Assembly: GCF_030758295.1 (NCBI RefSeq)
Contig: NZ_CP132335.1
Location: 2,022,412 to 2,086,411 of the forward strand
Length of the DNA: 64,000 nt
Source of the DNA: Pararhizobium sp. IMCC21322
Lineage (GTDB): Bacteria; Pseudomonadota; Alphaproteobacteria; Rhizobiales; GCA-2746425
Reading direction: 5' to 3'
Under the pieces are notes generated by a model. The model was not told where the DNA came from. It ran no database searches and saw only the letters and a list, made by a program, of their open reading frames with translations. Positions within the stretch are counted from its first letter, which is position 1; every line of letters begins with the position of its first letter. Shown one piece after another: positions 30,983 to 40,507 of this stretch. A program made the translations under genes and the position numbers.

Positions 30983-31165
30983 AATTGAGCGCTTTCACGA
31001 ATCTGTTTTGATCGCGCCACAATACATGTCTCTGCCGCAAATGGGGAGCCGATACGGGAGCTGGATTCACAGCTTTCAGATAGGGTCTGGTCACGGCGCA
31101 CTTCGACCTTTAAAAAGCACAGCTTCTGCCTCTGCAATACACAAGAAATTATGGGAAGAGATTCT

Positions 31166-33328
31166 ATGGCTCACCGCGTCACAGATCATGATCTGCAAAT
31201 CGACGAAAAACTGCATCAATTCATTGAAGAAAAGGCGTTGCCCGGCACTGGCGTCAGCAGCGAATCCTTCTGGGGTGGTTTGAGCAAACTGATCCACGAA
31301 CTCGGTCCCAAAAACGCAGCTCTTCTTGCAAAACGCCAAGACATTCAGACTGAAATCGATAATTGGCATCTGACACACAAAGGTCAGGCGCAGGACATGG
31401 AAGCCTACAAGGCGTTCCTGACCGAGATTGGCTATCTGGTGCCGGAAGGCCCCGCTTTTGAAATTGAGACCGAAGCCGCCGATCCGGAAATCTGCGATAT
31501 TGCCGGGCCGCAGCTGGTCGTGCCGGTTATGAATGCACGCTATGCCCTGAATGCCGCCAATGCGCGCTGGGGTTCGCTTTATGATGCGCTGTACGGCACC
31601 GACGCCATGGGCGATTTGCCAGCATCAAAAACCTATGATGCGGAACGCGGTGCCCGTGTCATCGCCTGGGCGCGTGATTTTCTGAATGATGCTGTGCCTC
31701 TGGATGGTGATTGGACAGAAGCCACCGGCCTGTCCATCAAGGATGGCAAATTGTCTGTTGCCACCAGCGCTGGCGACATTGGCCTGAAATCCGCCGACCA
31801 GTTGGTTGGCTTTCTGGGCGATGCAGGCGCGCCTTCCTCCGTGGTTCTGAAGAACAATGGTCTGCATGTGGAAATCGTGGTCGATGCTTCCAGCCCCATT
31901 GGCAGCTCTGACAGCGCCAGCATTTCTGATGTGCGTCTGGAATCAGCCATGTCCACCATAATGGATTGCGAAGATTCCATCGCTGCGGTGGATGCGGAAG
32001 ACAAAATTGCCGTTTACACAAACTGGCTTGGCCTGATGAAGGGCGATCTGACCGAAGAAGTCAGCAAGGGCGGCAAAAGCTTTACCCGCAAGCTCAACCC
32101 GGATGTCACCTATCAGTCCGCTGATGGTGGTTCGGTCACGCTGAAAGCCCGCTCACTGATGCTGGTGCGCAATGTGGGTCACTTGATGACCAACCCTGCA
32201 ATCCTCGACAAGGATGGCAATGAAGCCCCCGAAGGCATGCTGGATGCAGCCATCACAGTGCTGATCGCCATTCATGATCGCAACCGCGACGAAAACAAGA
32301 ATTCTGAAGTCGGCTCCGTCTACATTGTAAAACCCAAAATGCACGGCCCGGAAGAGGTCGCTTTTGCCGATGAAATTTTCACGAATGTTGAAAATTTCCT
32401 GGGCCTGCCTGCCAACACGGTCAAAATGGGCATCATGGATGAAGAGCGCCGCACCACGGTGAATTTGAAAGAGTGTATTCGCGCCGCCAAAAACCGGGTT
32501 GTCTTCATCAACACCGGCTTCCTCGATCGCACAGGCGATGAAATGCACACCTCCATGGAAGCTGGTGCCATGATCCGCAAAGCGGATATGAAAACACAGC
32601 CATGGATCTCCGCTTATGAAGACTGGAATGTCGATGTCGGTCTGGCCTGCGGTCTGCGCGGCAAAGCCCAGATCGGCAAAGGCATGTGGGCCATGCCCGA
32701 TTTGATGCAGGACATGCTGGAACAAAAGATCGGCCATCCCAAAGCCGGTGCCAACTGCGCCTGGGTGCCATCGCCAACAGCCGCCACACTGCACGCCACC
32801 CACTACCACAAGGTTGATGTCAGCGAAGTTCAGGCCGGGCTTGCCAAAGGCGGACCGCGTGCAAAACTGGACGATATTCTGACCATCCCGCTGGCCGACC
32901 GGCCCAACTGGTCCCCGGAAGATGTGAAGGCCGAACTCGACAACAATGCACAGGGCATTCTCGGCTATGTTGTGCGCTGGGTTAATCAGGGCGTTGGTTG
33001 TTCAAAAGTTCCCGACATCAACAATGTCGGCCTGATGGAAGACCGCGCCACCTGCCGCATCTCCTCGCAACATCTGGCCAACTGGCTGCATCATGGCGTG
33101 GTGACGCAGGAAAAGGTCATGGAAACCATGAAGCGCATGGCAGCCGTGGTCGACGGCCAGAATGCCGGCGACCCGGATTACACTCCCATGGCCCCCGATT
33201 GCGACGGCATTGCCTTCGGCGCTGCCTGCGATCTGGTGTTTGAGGGCCGTGTGCAGCCGTCCGGTTATACGGAGCCGATCCTGCATCGCAGACGGCTGGA
33301 GCTGAAAGCTCAGCAGGGTCTGAATTGA
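31166..33328 (+). CDS. glcB: malate synthase G
   Basis: Condenses glyoxylate with acetyl-CoA to malate in the glyoxylate and glycolate pathways. At 720 residues it is the large G isoform. [36 protein letters not shown] and [19 protein letters not shown] carry the Mg ligands and catalytic region. ATG 31166 follows GGAAGAG; an ATG five codons upstream is less well placed. I see no isocitrate lyase in this window. A terminator follows at once. Confidence 0.96.
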   Translation: MAHRVTDHDLQIDEKLHQFIEEKALPGTGVSSESFWGGLSKLIHELGPKNAALLAKRQDIQTEIDNWHLTHKGQAQDMEAYKAFLTEIGYLVPEGPAFEIETEAADPEICDIAGPQLVVPVMNARYALNAANARWGSLYDALYGTDAMGDLPASKTYDAERGARVIAWARDFLNDAVPLDGDWTEATGLSIKDGKLSVATSAGDIGLKSADQLVGFLGDAGAPSSVVLKNNGLHVEIVVDASSPIGSSDSASISDVRLESAMSTIMDCEDSIAAVDAEDKIAVYTNWLGLMKGDLTEEVSKGGKSFTRKLNPDVTYQSADGGSVTLKARSLMLVRNVGHLMTNPAILDKDGNEAPEGMLDAAITVLIAIHDRNRDENKNSEVGSVYIVKPKMHGPEEVAFADEIFTNVENFLGLPANTVKMGIMDEERRTTVNLKECIRAAKNRVVFINTGFLDRTGDEMHTSMEAGAMIRKADMKTQPWISAYEDWNVDVGLACGLRGKAQIGKGMWAMPDLMQDMLEQKIGHPKAGANCAWVPSPTAATLHATHYHKVDVSEVQAGLAKGGPRAKLDDILTIPLADRPNWSPEDVKAELDNNAQGILGYVVRWVNQGVGCSKVPDINNVGLMEDRATCRISSQHLANWLHHGVVTQEKVMETMKRMAAVVDGQNAGDPDYTPMAPDCDGIAFGAACDLVFEGRVQPSGYTEPILHRRRLELKAQQGLN

Positions 33329-33330
33329 TT

Positions 33331-33357
33331 AAAGGCGCAACTTCGGTTGCGCCTTTT
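33331..33357 (+). terminator. terminator after glcB
   Basis: Eleven-base-pair stem AAAGGCGCAAC / GTTGCGCCTTT around a TTCG tetraloop, followed by TTGTCTT. It begins three bases after the glcB stop. Confidence 0.9.
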
Positions 33358-33705
33358 GTCTTCTCGGGAGACCCGCAGGACCCAGATTCAGGAACGCCTG
33401 AACATCGCTGGTAAACCAGCGTCCTCTTGGCATATCAGCAAGATATGAGCGCATTGCAGAATGTTGGTTTCAAGCAGGCGGTCACGTGTTGGGACGAGGC
33501 CGTTTTGACCAGATGTTTGGGTGAAATAGATTTTGCCGGAACACTGTGTCTCAAACTCCGGCTTGAGACTGCATGACCGTTTCCTCAAAAGCCTGAACTG
33601 ATATCTCGCGCAGTGTAAGTTCGCTTCCCGCAAGAAACGGGTGGTCACTTTAAGATCGGTCGCGGTACTGGAACGCAGCAACCCATGCCTCTGGAGCCGT
33701 TCGAC
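33358..33705 (+). other. gap without recognisable gene
   Basis: About 350 bases between the glcB terminator and the transporter gene. Short open frames are present on the minus strand but none shows a family signature or ribosome binding site. I see no repeat or clear operator. Confidence 0.5.
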
Positions 33706-34650
33706 ATGACCAACGCCACATCGCCCACACTGGATGTGAAATCGACAAGCTTGTTGTTAATGCTGGCAGCGATTTGGGGTGGATCGTTTTTCTTCAATGA
33801 AATAGCGCTGCGTGAAGTGCCACCGCTCACCATTACCCTCCACAGAGTCATCTGGGCCGTGCCAATCCTGGCCGTGATTGTGTATCTGAAGCGGGTTGCC
33901 GTTCCCCGTTCCAAAAGTGTTTGGGGCGCTTATCTTGTCATGGGCGCACTTAATAATGCGGTTCCATTTTCGTTGATCGTGTGGGGGCAGACACAGATTG
34001 AAAGCGGATTGGCCTCTATTCTGAACGGGACCACAGCCATGTTTGCGGCGGTGGCCGCAGGGTTGCTGCTGAAGGATGAGCCTTTGACGGCAAAGAAAAT
34101 ACTTGGTGCGGTGCTGGGTCTTGCCGGTGTGGCTTTTATCATGGGCCCCAATGCGCTGACTGAATTCAATCTCACCAATCTGGCTCAACTCGCCATTCTC
34201 GGCGCAACACTGTCTTACGCATTCGCCAGTGTTTGGGGAAAAGCAGCACTGGCTGGCCATCCGCCGCTAATGAACGCACTCGGAATGTTGATCGGCAGCA
34301 CCGTGTTGATGATCCCGATTGTGCTTGTTGTCGACGGCCCGCCAAACCTTGCACTGTCCGCAAGCGTCTGGGGTGCACTGCTGGGCCTGGCAACTTTGTC
34401 GACGGCGATGGCCTATGTCCTCTATTTCGCCATTCTCGCACGGGCCGGAGCCGCCAATTTGATGCTGGTCACATTGCTCGTTCCCCCCTTCGCAATTGCC
34501 CTTGGAGTGCTGTTTCTGGGGGAGCGAATGGGACCAGAGGCGTGGATCGGCTTTGCCATCATCGGCCTGGGCTTCGCAGTGACGGACGGACGGTTGTTGT
34601 CGTTTTTCATTCGAAAGTTCTCTGCGGACGCGGGCAGGGGGCAATCTTAG
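33706..34650 (+). CDS. DMT superfamily transporter (EamA type)
   Basis: Inner-membrane permease of 314 residues with about ten hydrophobic segments arranged as two EamA repeats (AIWGGSFFFNEIALREVPP in the first; GATLSYAFASVWGKAALAG in the second). Substrate is unknown; relatives export amino acids or metabolites. ATG 33706 with GGAG nine bases upstream is preferred to ATG 33685. A second, only distantly similar EamA gene lies 4.9 kb downstream on the other side of the defence module. Confidence 0.87.
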   Translation: MTNATSPTLDVKSTSLLLMLAAIWGGSFFFNEIALREVPPLTITLHRVIWAVPILAVIVYLKRVAVPRSKSVWGAYLVMGALNNAVPFSLIVWGQTQIESGLASILNGTTAMFAAVAAGLLLKDEPLTAKKILGAVLGLAGVAFIMGPNALTEFNLTNLAQLAILGATLSYAFASVWGKAALAGHPPLMNALGMLIGSTVLMIPIVLVVDGPPNLALSASVWGALLGLATLSTAMAYVLYFAILARAGAANLMLVTLLVPPFAIALGVLFLGERMGPEAWIGFAIIGLGFAVTDGRLLSFFIRKFSADAGRGQS

Positions 34651-34916
34651 GCAGGCGTTTGTTTCGGCCCATAACCGACTTTCAAGTCATGCCCACCAGT
34701 CCTCAAAATGTGAGGATGAGCTCCGCTCAAAAGTAGCGGAGGTTGCCGGGTTGAGGTCAAAGGTGAAATTCCAAAAAGGTCGACACCTATATCATCGGAT
34801 TATTGAAACAGGCATCAAAAAATGAGTCAATGGAACCGTGAATTGACAATAGATTGCTGGCGTGATCGGAAAATTGGTCATACTATTAATACTGGATCGG
34901 GAGATAAGAGCAGACA
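34651..34916. other. AT-rich left border of the accessory module
   Basis: This gap of 266 bases leads into the AAA ATPase gene. The sequence becomes visibly more AT-rich towards its end and stays so through the following two genes. No integrase, tRNA or att-like repeat is recognisable. The AAA gene promoter is likely near the AT-rich stretch at 34855-34900. Confidence 0.4.
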
Positions 34917-35906
34917 ATGGCACGCGGTGAACTCATGAAGAAACTCTTAGCCAGCTTTGGCCGAGAGGATGAATTTAGGGCCGTGGCCGAACAAATCATC
35001 GGTGAGGAGGAGAAAAAGAACAACAGAGTTCTCGCAGATTCCCTTCGTAAGTCCCTTGATGCGCCTCTTGCCGGTAGGAAGCCAAAGCGCCATTCGGCTT
35101 TAGCTCCTCTTCTGCCATTTCCTGACGCAGCGGGTGATTTTGTAGAGCGCATCGAACCAGAAAAATCCAAGTCAGACATCGTATTGAGCGCACCCAATGT
35201 TCGAGTTTTATTAGGCCTTCAAAAAGAATATCGTAAATCTGATGAGATACGTCGACACGGTTTACCCGTTAGATCCAAATTGCTGTTTTGCGGCCCTCCG
35301 GGTAACGGCAAGACACTGGCAGCGGAAGTCTTTGCTGCGGAACTGGGATTGGTGCTCTATATTGTAAAGCTTGATCGATTGATTTCGTCATATCTGGGAG
35401 AGACCGCTAGTAATCTTCGTAAGGTTTTTGATATGGCACGCACGCAACCCTGTGTAATTTTCTTTGATGAATTTGATGCACTTGCAAGATCGCGTTCAGA
35501 CGAGGGTGAACACAATGAGCTCAGACGCGTAGTCAATAGCCTTTTGGTATTCATTGATAGACTGCAACCGAAAGGTTTTCTAATAGCGGCCACCAATCAC
35601 GACAAAGCACTGGACCCAGCGGTATGGAGACGATTTGACGAGGTTATCTGGTTCGAAAAACCTGAACTGCCCATGGTCCGCCGTTATTTGATAATGAAAT
35701 TCAAGAATGTGAAAACTGAATTCAACCCTGCAGACTGGTCTCGAAAATTGGAAGGATTTTCATATGCTGAGATCGAGCGTGTTTGCCTACAATCGATAAA
35801 GTCTATGGTGATTGAAAGTCGTTCAAAGGTACGCGAGCGTGATTTCAACCGCGCCTTAACAGATGAAGTAAGGCGCAGATCCAAAAACCAAGCCCTTCAG
35901 TCGTAA
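34917..35906 (+). CDS. ietA: AAA ATPase of an IetAS-like defence pair
   Basis: Protein of 329 residues with one AAA module: Walker A GPPGNGKT at 126-133, Walker B IFFDEFDA at 181-188, sensor 1 AATNHD at 224-229 and arginines in VWRRFDEV near 238. The N-terminal 110 residues are a helical, charged domain. The next gene, 15 bases on, encodes a subtilisin-like protease; an AAA ATPase followed by a subtilase is the arrangement of the IetAS antiviral system. Codon use is more AT-rich than in the neighbours, as in transferred genes. The family assignment is from domain architecture only, so the symbol is provisional. Confidence 0.75.
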   Translation: MARGELMKKLLASFGREDEFRAVAEQIIGEEEKKNNRVLADSLRKSLDAPLAGRKPKRHSALAPLLPFPDAAGDFVERIEPEKSKSDIVLSAPNVRVLLGLQKEYRKSDEIRRHGLPVRSKLLFCGPPGNGKTLAAEVFAAELGLVLYIVKLDRLISSYLGETASNLRKVFDMARTQPCVIFFDEFDALARSRSDEGEHNELRRVVNSLLVFIDRLQPKGFLIAATNHDKALDPAVWRRFDEVIWFEKPELPMVRRYLIMKFKNVKTEFNPADWSRKLEGFSYAEIERVCLQSIKSMVIESRSKVRERDFNRALTDEVRRRSKNQALQS

Positions 35907-37577
35907 CGGAAACATTTCAACATGGCGCGTTATGATCACTTGAAACTCGTGCGTCTTCCTGAGCGCTTGGAGCGCAGGAAAACTGGCGGTGGTGGACCAC
36001 CCCCAGCTAGAGATAGAGCAACTCACCCGGGGAAAGTTCGAGAGCAACTTGATCAGGCTATTGAGGTTCAACGGCAACGCCGCAAACCGGAAATGGTTGA
36101 CCCGTCATTGATCTTGCGCGTCTCAATGACCGGCGCGTCGATGGAAGAAGAATGGGCAAAGCTTGGACTCACAGTTGTATCAAGTGACATGGATAAATCT
36201 CTCATCTTGTTTTCCTCAAGAGAGGAAATGGACCAGTTAATTGCTCGAATTGATGCTTATTCAGGTGAAATCCCAAAGGGGCAGAAGAACCCTTCGTATC
36301 AAGGGTTCATCCATGCAATCGATTCCATCGGTGTGGTTCAACCGAAGGATCGTGTTGGCCCGCGATTTCAGGAAGATGGTTTTGCGGAGATTGCTGATTT
36401 CGTTGCTGACGAAATGTACTGGGTCGATATAGAGGTTTGGCAAATTGGAAGGCGCGAAGCACGGGAAAGGAAACTCAACCAGATTGAAGACTATATAATA
36501 GCCAAGAGTGGCGAAGTTACAGACCGGTACGTAGGCCCTTCCTTAACCGTTGCAAGAGCTCATATCTCGGGCGCGTTACTTGTATCGCTTTTGAAAATCG
36601 AAGAAATTGCCACAATTGATTTGCCGCCACAACCTGACTTCGAAACGGAAGAAGCACTTGAGATGGAACTGGGTGGTATGCCCGTTCCGAACTCATTGCC
36701 GGATGACGCGCCAATTATTGGTATTATCGATAGCGGTATAAATGATCATCCAATGTTGGCCGATATTTTAGTCGGATCAATTGCTGTCCCGGCAACACTA
36801 GGAACCGCAGACGATTTTGGGCACGGAACCAGGGTTGGATCAATTGCTGCCTTCGGGGATATAAGAGCGCAAATCAACGCTGGCACAATGAACCCTGGCG
36901 CACGATTGTGTTCTGCAAAGGTAGTCAATGGAAACGGTCAATTTGACAATCGTCGCCTTGTTCCAACGCAGATGCGCGATGCTATCACTGGCCTGAATGA
37001 ACAATTTGATTGCCGAATATTTGTCATATCATTGGGGGACAGAAAACTTCCATACAAAGGGGGTAAAGTTGGAATATGGGCAGCAACTCTCGATGAGCTC
37101 GCGCGCGAACTTGATGTTGTTATCTTTGTATCTTCTGGCAATCGAAGGCCACGGAGCGGCAACCGTGTTGAGGAGGGAATCACCGATTATCCGCTTTATT
37201 TGATGGAAGACTCAAACCGTTTCTTTGAACCGGCAGGTGCCATGAATGTAATGACAGTTGGTTCCATTTCTCACGGCGAAGGTATCGATGGAAACTTAGC
37301 TGCATTTCCGAATGTCAGAGCTATTACACGCGAAGGAGAGCCTTCGCCATTTTCCCGAATTGGGCCAGGTATGGCAGGATCAATCAAACCAGATCTCGTG
37401 GAGGTCGGCGGAACAATGGTTTACGACGCCACGGTTATGCGGTTGAGGCAGGGTGATGATCTACCAAGTGCGGGTGTACTGGCACTTCATCACGCTTATC
37501 TAGGTTCAGGACCCATTAAAATTTGGGATTCCCATCGGCAGTGATTTGTGATTCCTTCCAATCGAGGAGGATCACAG

Positions 37578-38338
37578 ATGAGCACTTTGTTTTGGCTTTC
37601 CGAAGAGCAACTTGAGCGGATGAAACCACATTTTCCACTTTCGCACGGCATCCCGCGTGTCGATGACCGTCGTGTACTGAGTGGCATCATCCACGTTATC
37701 AGAAACGGCCTTCGATGGTGCGATGCGCCAGTTGATTATGGGCCGCATAAGACGCTGTACAATCGGTTTGTGCGGTGGAGCGGACTGGGCGTTTTTGATC
37801 GTATATTCAGCAGTTTGGTGGCCGAGGAAGGTCCGCCAGATACATTGATCATTGATGCCACACACCTGAAGGCTCATCGCACTGCGGCAAGCCTTCAAAA
37901 AAAGGGGTTCTTCCCCGTCGCATCGGTCGCACCAAAGGCGGGTTAAATTCCAAGCTTCACGCTGTCACCGATGGCAAGGGACGGCCCATCATGATGGCCT
38001 TGAGCGAAGGGCAAATGTCGGATCATCTGGGTGCCAAGCTGCTGTACCCAGCCATGCCAAGCGCCCAAACGCTGATCGGGGACAAAGGATACGATAGCGA
38101 CGAGTTCCGCGCAGCATTGAAAGCAAAAGGCATCAAGCCCTGCATTCCGCCAAGATCAGGCAGGAATAATCCGGCCACATATTCAAAGGCATTGTACAAA
38201 CAGCGCAATCTGATCGAACGCATGTTTGGCAAACTCAAGGACTGGCGCCGTATCGCGACCCGCTACGACCGATGCGCCCATACCTACTTCTCAGCAATCT
38301 GCATCGCCGCAACAGTGATCTTCTGGATCAATCAATGA
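37578..38338 (+). CDS. IS427-type transposase, made by -1 frameshift
   Basis: DDE transposase in two frames. The first frame (37578-37946) starts MSTLFWLSEEQLERMKPHFP and contains the first catalytic Asp in LIIDATHLKAHRTA. The second frame is open past 37904 to 38338 and contains the second Asp in LIGDKGYDSDEF and the Glu in RNLIERMFGKLKDW. They meet at A-AAA-AAG (37898-37904), a classic -1 slippery heptamer; after the slip the protein reads KKGVLPRRIGRTKGGLNS, as in uninterrupted relatives. The second frame also has an ATG at 37991 but no ribosome binding site there. Confidence 0.9.
37898..37904 (+). promoter_or_regulatory. programmed -1 frameshift site A-AAA-AAG
   Basis: Slippery heptamer in the transposase gene, in the correct phase for tRNA slippage from frame one (AAA AAG) into the frame that carries the remaining catalytic residues. 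GC-rich sequence follows, but I did not find a strong downstream hairpin. Confidence 0.75.
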
Positions 38339-39103
38339 GTCCTGACCCTAGATAGGTTGGTGACCTCTGGATCCGGAACATCCTACTCGACACCGCTAGC
38401 TGCATATAGCGCTTCCCAAATATTAACACGGTTACCCCAAGCTTCTGCAAATTTGGTTAGAGCATTGATGGTGGGTTCGGCGAGTATTCCTGAGGCTGCC
38501 GCCATACGATTGTCTGGATTGACGGGAGACGCTGCGCAAAAAATTTGTGGCCACGGACTACCCAATCTTGAGCGCGCTGCATTTTCAGATGATGATCGAG
38601 TTGTACTATACGCTGAAGACAGTTTACAAATTGATCATTTCGCGATTTACAAGGTACCCATTCCAGCGCCATTTAAGACTGGTGAAGGACGCCGGACTAT
38701 CAAGGTGACGATGGCATATGATCCGCCAGTTCGTCATACTCGCGCAGATTATTTGGATACAGGGATGAGTTTCCGTCTTATACGTGGCTGTCCCGACGAT
38801 GTGATTAGAGATCATTTTCGTAGAAGAGCCCAAGTCGAAGGAAAGCGGCCCGAATTAGCAGGAAGATTTCAATGTAATTTGGAGCCAGGCCCGAATGCGC
38901 GTGAAAAGGGAACAGTCCAGACGGCAACGGTGACGTTTCATCGTGAAGTGGAACGTTATGGTGATGAGTATCACCTGGTGGTCCGCTGCGAGTCAGGCTG
39001 GTTCGGCGATGCGGGTAATCAAGCGTATTCTATTGTTGTCGAAATTGCGCAGGAAGCGGAAGTGCGCTTGTACGAACGACTACGTGCACGTGTTTCGGTA
39101 TAA

Positions 39104-39512
39104 GAACCAATGAGTATTTCCTCATTGAGATGTTCCACACGCCGGTCCCTCAGGAAGTATACCCAAAACTATTGCTTTCACGGAGCTCAGATGAAAACGG
39201 ACATTCGGTCATAGCGCCGTGAATGCCCGCTTCCCGCCCAACATTGCAATTGAAAGAGCATTTGTGAATGTTTCTGCTTACGACGAAACCGTAAACACAT
39301 GAGAAACGGTTGAATTCTCCAGAAACCCAGAAAGCCGCAATTCTTTACATCTCAAAATACGCAATCAAAGCCGCGAACATTCAATTTCAATCGTTTGAAA
39401 AGTCAGTTCTTTGTCCACCAAAGCGTTGGAGCGATTCAAGGGCCCTTGCCGGTTTTGGAACTTCAATGCACGTTCCCAATAGGGCAGGCCGCCGTGGCCC
39501 TGATTTTCCAGT
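39104..39512. other. gap with a decayed ilvC 3'-end fragment
   Basis: Right border of the defence module, about 400 bases without a convincing gene. At 39396-39450 the minus strand encodes SNALVDKE and matches the last bases of the intact ilvC (42444-42495), with about 40 of 47 aligned bases identical and two small gaps. The rest shows no family signature. Confidence 0.5.
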
Positions 39513-40445
39513 TCACGTCGGTGCGGTATGCCCTTTGCCTGCCGCTCGCCTTGCAATGACTCCGCCACAAATAATCGCCGCCAAACCAATCAGCGAGAGC
39601 GCTGTCAAAACGTCACCGAACAGCAGCGCAGCAAGCACGACGCCGAAACCTGTTCCCCAATAGCCGATCTGGCTGAAGACGACGGGACCGGCAACTTTCT
39701 GAAGCTGAAAATTCAGAACGTAGGAAATGGCCGATACGGCAATCATGAGGGCGATCCAGCCCCATAGAACCGGCAGGGAGAATTCCCAAGTGCGAGGGTC
39801 TTCGAACAGGGGCGCCATGCATAAGACCAGCACGCTGGATGTCAGAAGGGTGGCACCGGCAAATGCCAGTGCCGAAGTGCCTGCTGGCCAAAATTTTGAC
39901 CTGATGACATTCCCGATGGCCGCAAATGCGGGGATCAGAAGGCCGAGTGCGACCCATAATGTTGCATCAGTATCTATCTGCGTGAATTGCTGTTGAACCA
40001 AAATCAACATGCCGGTCAGGCCGATTAATATCCCCAGGAACCGTCGCAGATACATCCGCTCGATGCCCAGACCCGCCGCGAAAGACATGGTGAGAATGGG
40101 CGAGAGCGCGTAGACGGTGGACGTATAGGCCGGGCCGACGCGGTCCACGACGGCGTATGACAGCACGGTTGGTGCCGCAAAGCTGATGATGCCCAGCCCA
40201 AGATAGAGCAATATGTGGGCGCGACTGGTCGGAATGCGCTCCCCCGACCTCAGAATAAGGCCAAAGACCAGTAGGCCGGCACCAAGATTCCCCACAAATG
40301 CCAATTGGAACGGCAGAGCCCCCGCAGAAAGGGCAGCTTTTGCGACCATGATTTTTGTCGCAAACACGAAACTGCTGCCGACCAGAAGCAACATTGGAGA
40401 TCTGGCCATAAGCGTCAGACGGTTTTTCATTTTGGCATAATCCAT
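39513..40445 (-). CDS. DMT superfamily transporter (EamA type)
   Basis: Permease of 310 residues with about ten membrane segments in two EamA repeats (PTVLSYAVVDRVGPAYTSTV in the first half; YVLNFQLQKVAGPVVFSQIGYW in the second). The frame begins at ATG 40445; ATG 40430 is a possible alternative and would place the operator palindromes wholly in the leader. It is divergent from a marR gene, with two matching palindromes between them, so it is probably the target of that regulator. Substrate unknown, possibly a toxic compound or metabolite export. Confidence 0.85.
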   Translation of the reverse strand: MDYAKMKNRLTLMARSPMLLLVGSSFVFATKIMVAKAALSAGALPFQLAFVGNLGAGLLVFGLILRSGERIPTSRAHILLYLGLGIISFAAPTVLSYAVVDRVGPAYTSTVYALSPILTMSFAAGLGIERMYLRRFLGILIGLTGMLILVQQQFTQIDTDATLWVALGLLIPAFAAIGNVIRSKFWPAGTSALAFAGATLLTSSVLVLCMAPLFEDPRTWEFSLPVLWGWIALMIAVSAISYVLNFQLQKVAGPVVFSQIGYWGTGFGVVLAALLFGDVLTALSLIGLAAIICGGVIARRAAGKGHTAPT

Positions 40446-40466
40446 TTGTCTTTACCGAAAGATAAA
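40445..40466. promoter_or_regulatory. MarR-type operator 1
   Basis: TTTGTCTTT-N4-AAAGATAAA, arms matching at eight of nine positions, in the divergent EamA/marR region and touching the EamA start. The same half-site occurs again 26 bases further on. Confidence 0.6.
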
Positions 40467-40470
40467 TGGA

Positions 40471-40492
40471 TTTGTCTTTATGTAAAGGTAAA
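40471..40492. promoter_or_regulatory. MarR-type operator 2
   Basis: TTTGTCTTT-N4-AAAGGTAAA, 26 bases from operator 1 in the same orientation and 15 bases before the marR ATG. The two sites lie on nearly the same face of the helix, which suggests cooperative binding and autoregulation. Confidence 0.6.
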
Positions 40493-40507
40493 ACTATTCT
40501 GTCAGTC

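Larger units (their letters stand above)
37503..38348 (+). mobile_element. IS5-family (IS427-like) insertion sequence
   Basis: Element of 846 bases with imperfect terminal inverted repeats: GGTTCAGGAC on the left and, read inward, GGGTCAGGAC on the right, continuing with CCATTAA versus TCATTGA. It is bordered by the dinucleotide TA at 37501-37502 and 38349-38350, the target duplication usual for the IS427 group. It carries one transposase in two overlapping frames. Both ends and both frames look intact, so it may still be active. Confidence 0.9.
35922..39103 (+). pseudogene. ietS: subtilisin-like S8 protease of an IetAS-like pair, interrupted by an IS
   Basis: The first part (35922-37502, 527 codons) has a charged N-terminal region and the S8 motifs IIDSGIND (Asp270) and FGHGTRVGS (His301). 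The frame then enters the IS and stops at 37544. The second part (38351-39103) starts with GSGTSYSTP, the catalytic serine motif (Ser538 in the rebuilt protein), and ends with a beta-rich domain. Joining 37502 to 38351 gives one frame of 777 residues with a complete triad, ending in TAA. As it stands neither half can be a working protease. The role in antiviral defence together with the AAA ATPase is inferred from the IetAS family. Confidence 0.85.

Noticed and set aside
37991-38338. Second transposase frame as a separate gene with its own start at 37991
   Set aside because: No ribosome binding site; the frame is open far upstream and is joined to the first frame by the slippery site, so it is part of one transposase.
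34917-39103. Prophage or integrative element around the AAA ATPase and protease genes
   Set aside because: No integrase, structural phage gene, tRNA or flanking attachment repeat is visible; only the single IS is mobile by its own features.
39310-39663. Plus-strand open frame of 117 codons at the border of the accessory module
   Set aside because: Overlaps the 3' end of the transporter gene, has no ribosome binding site and no recognisable domain.
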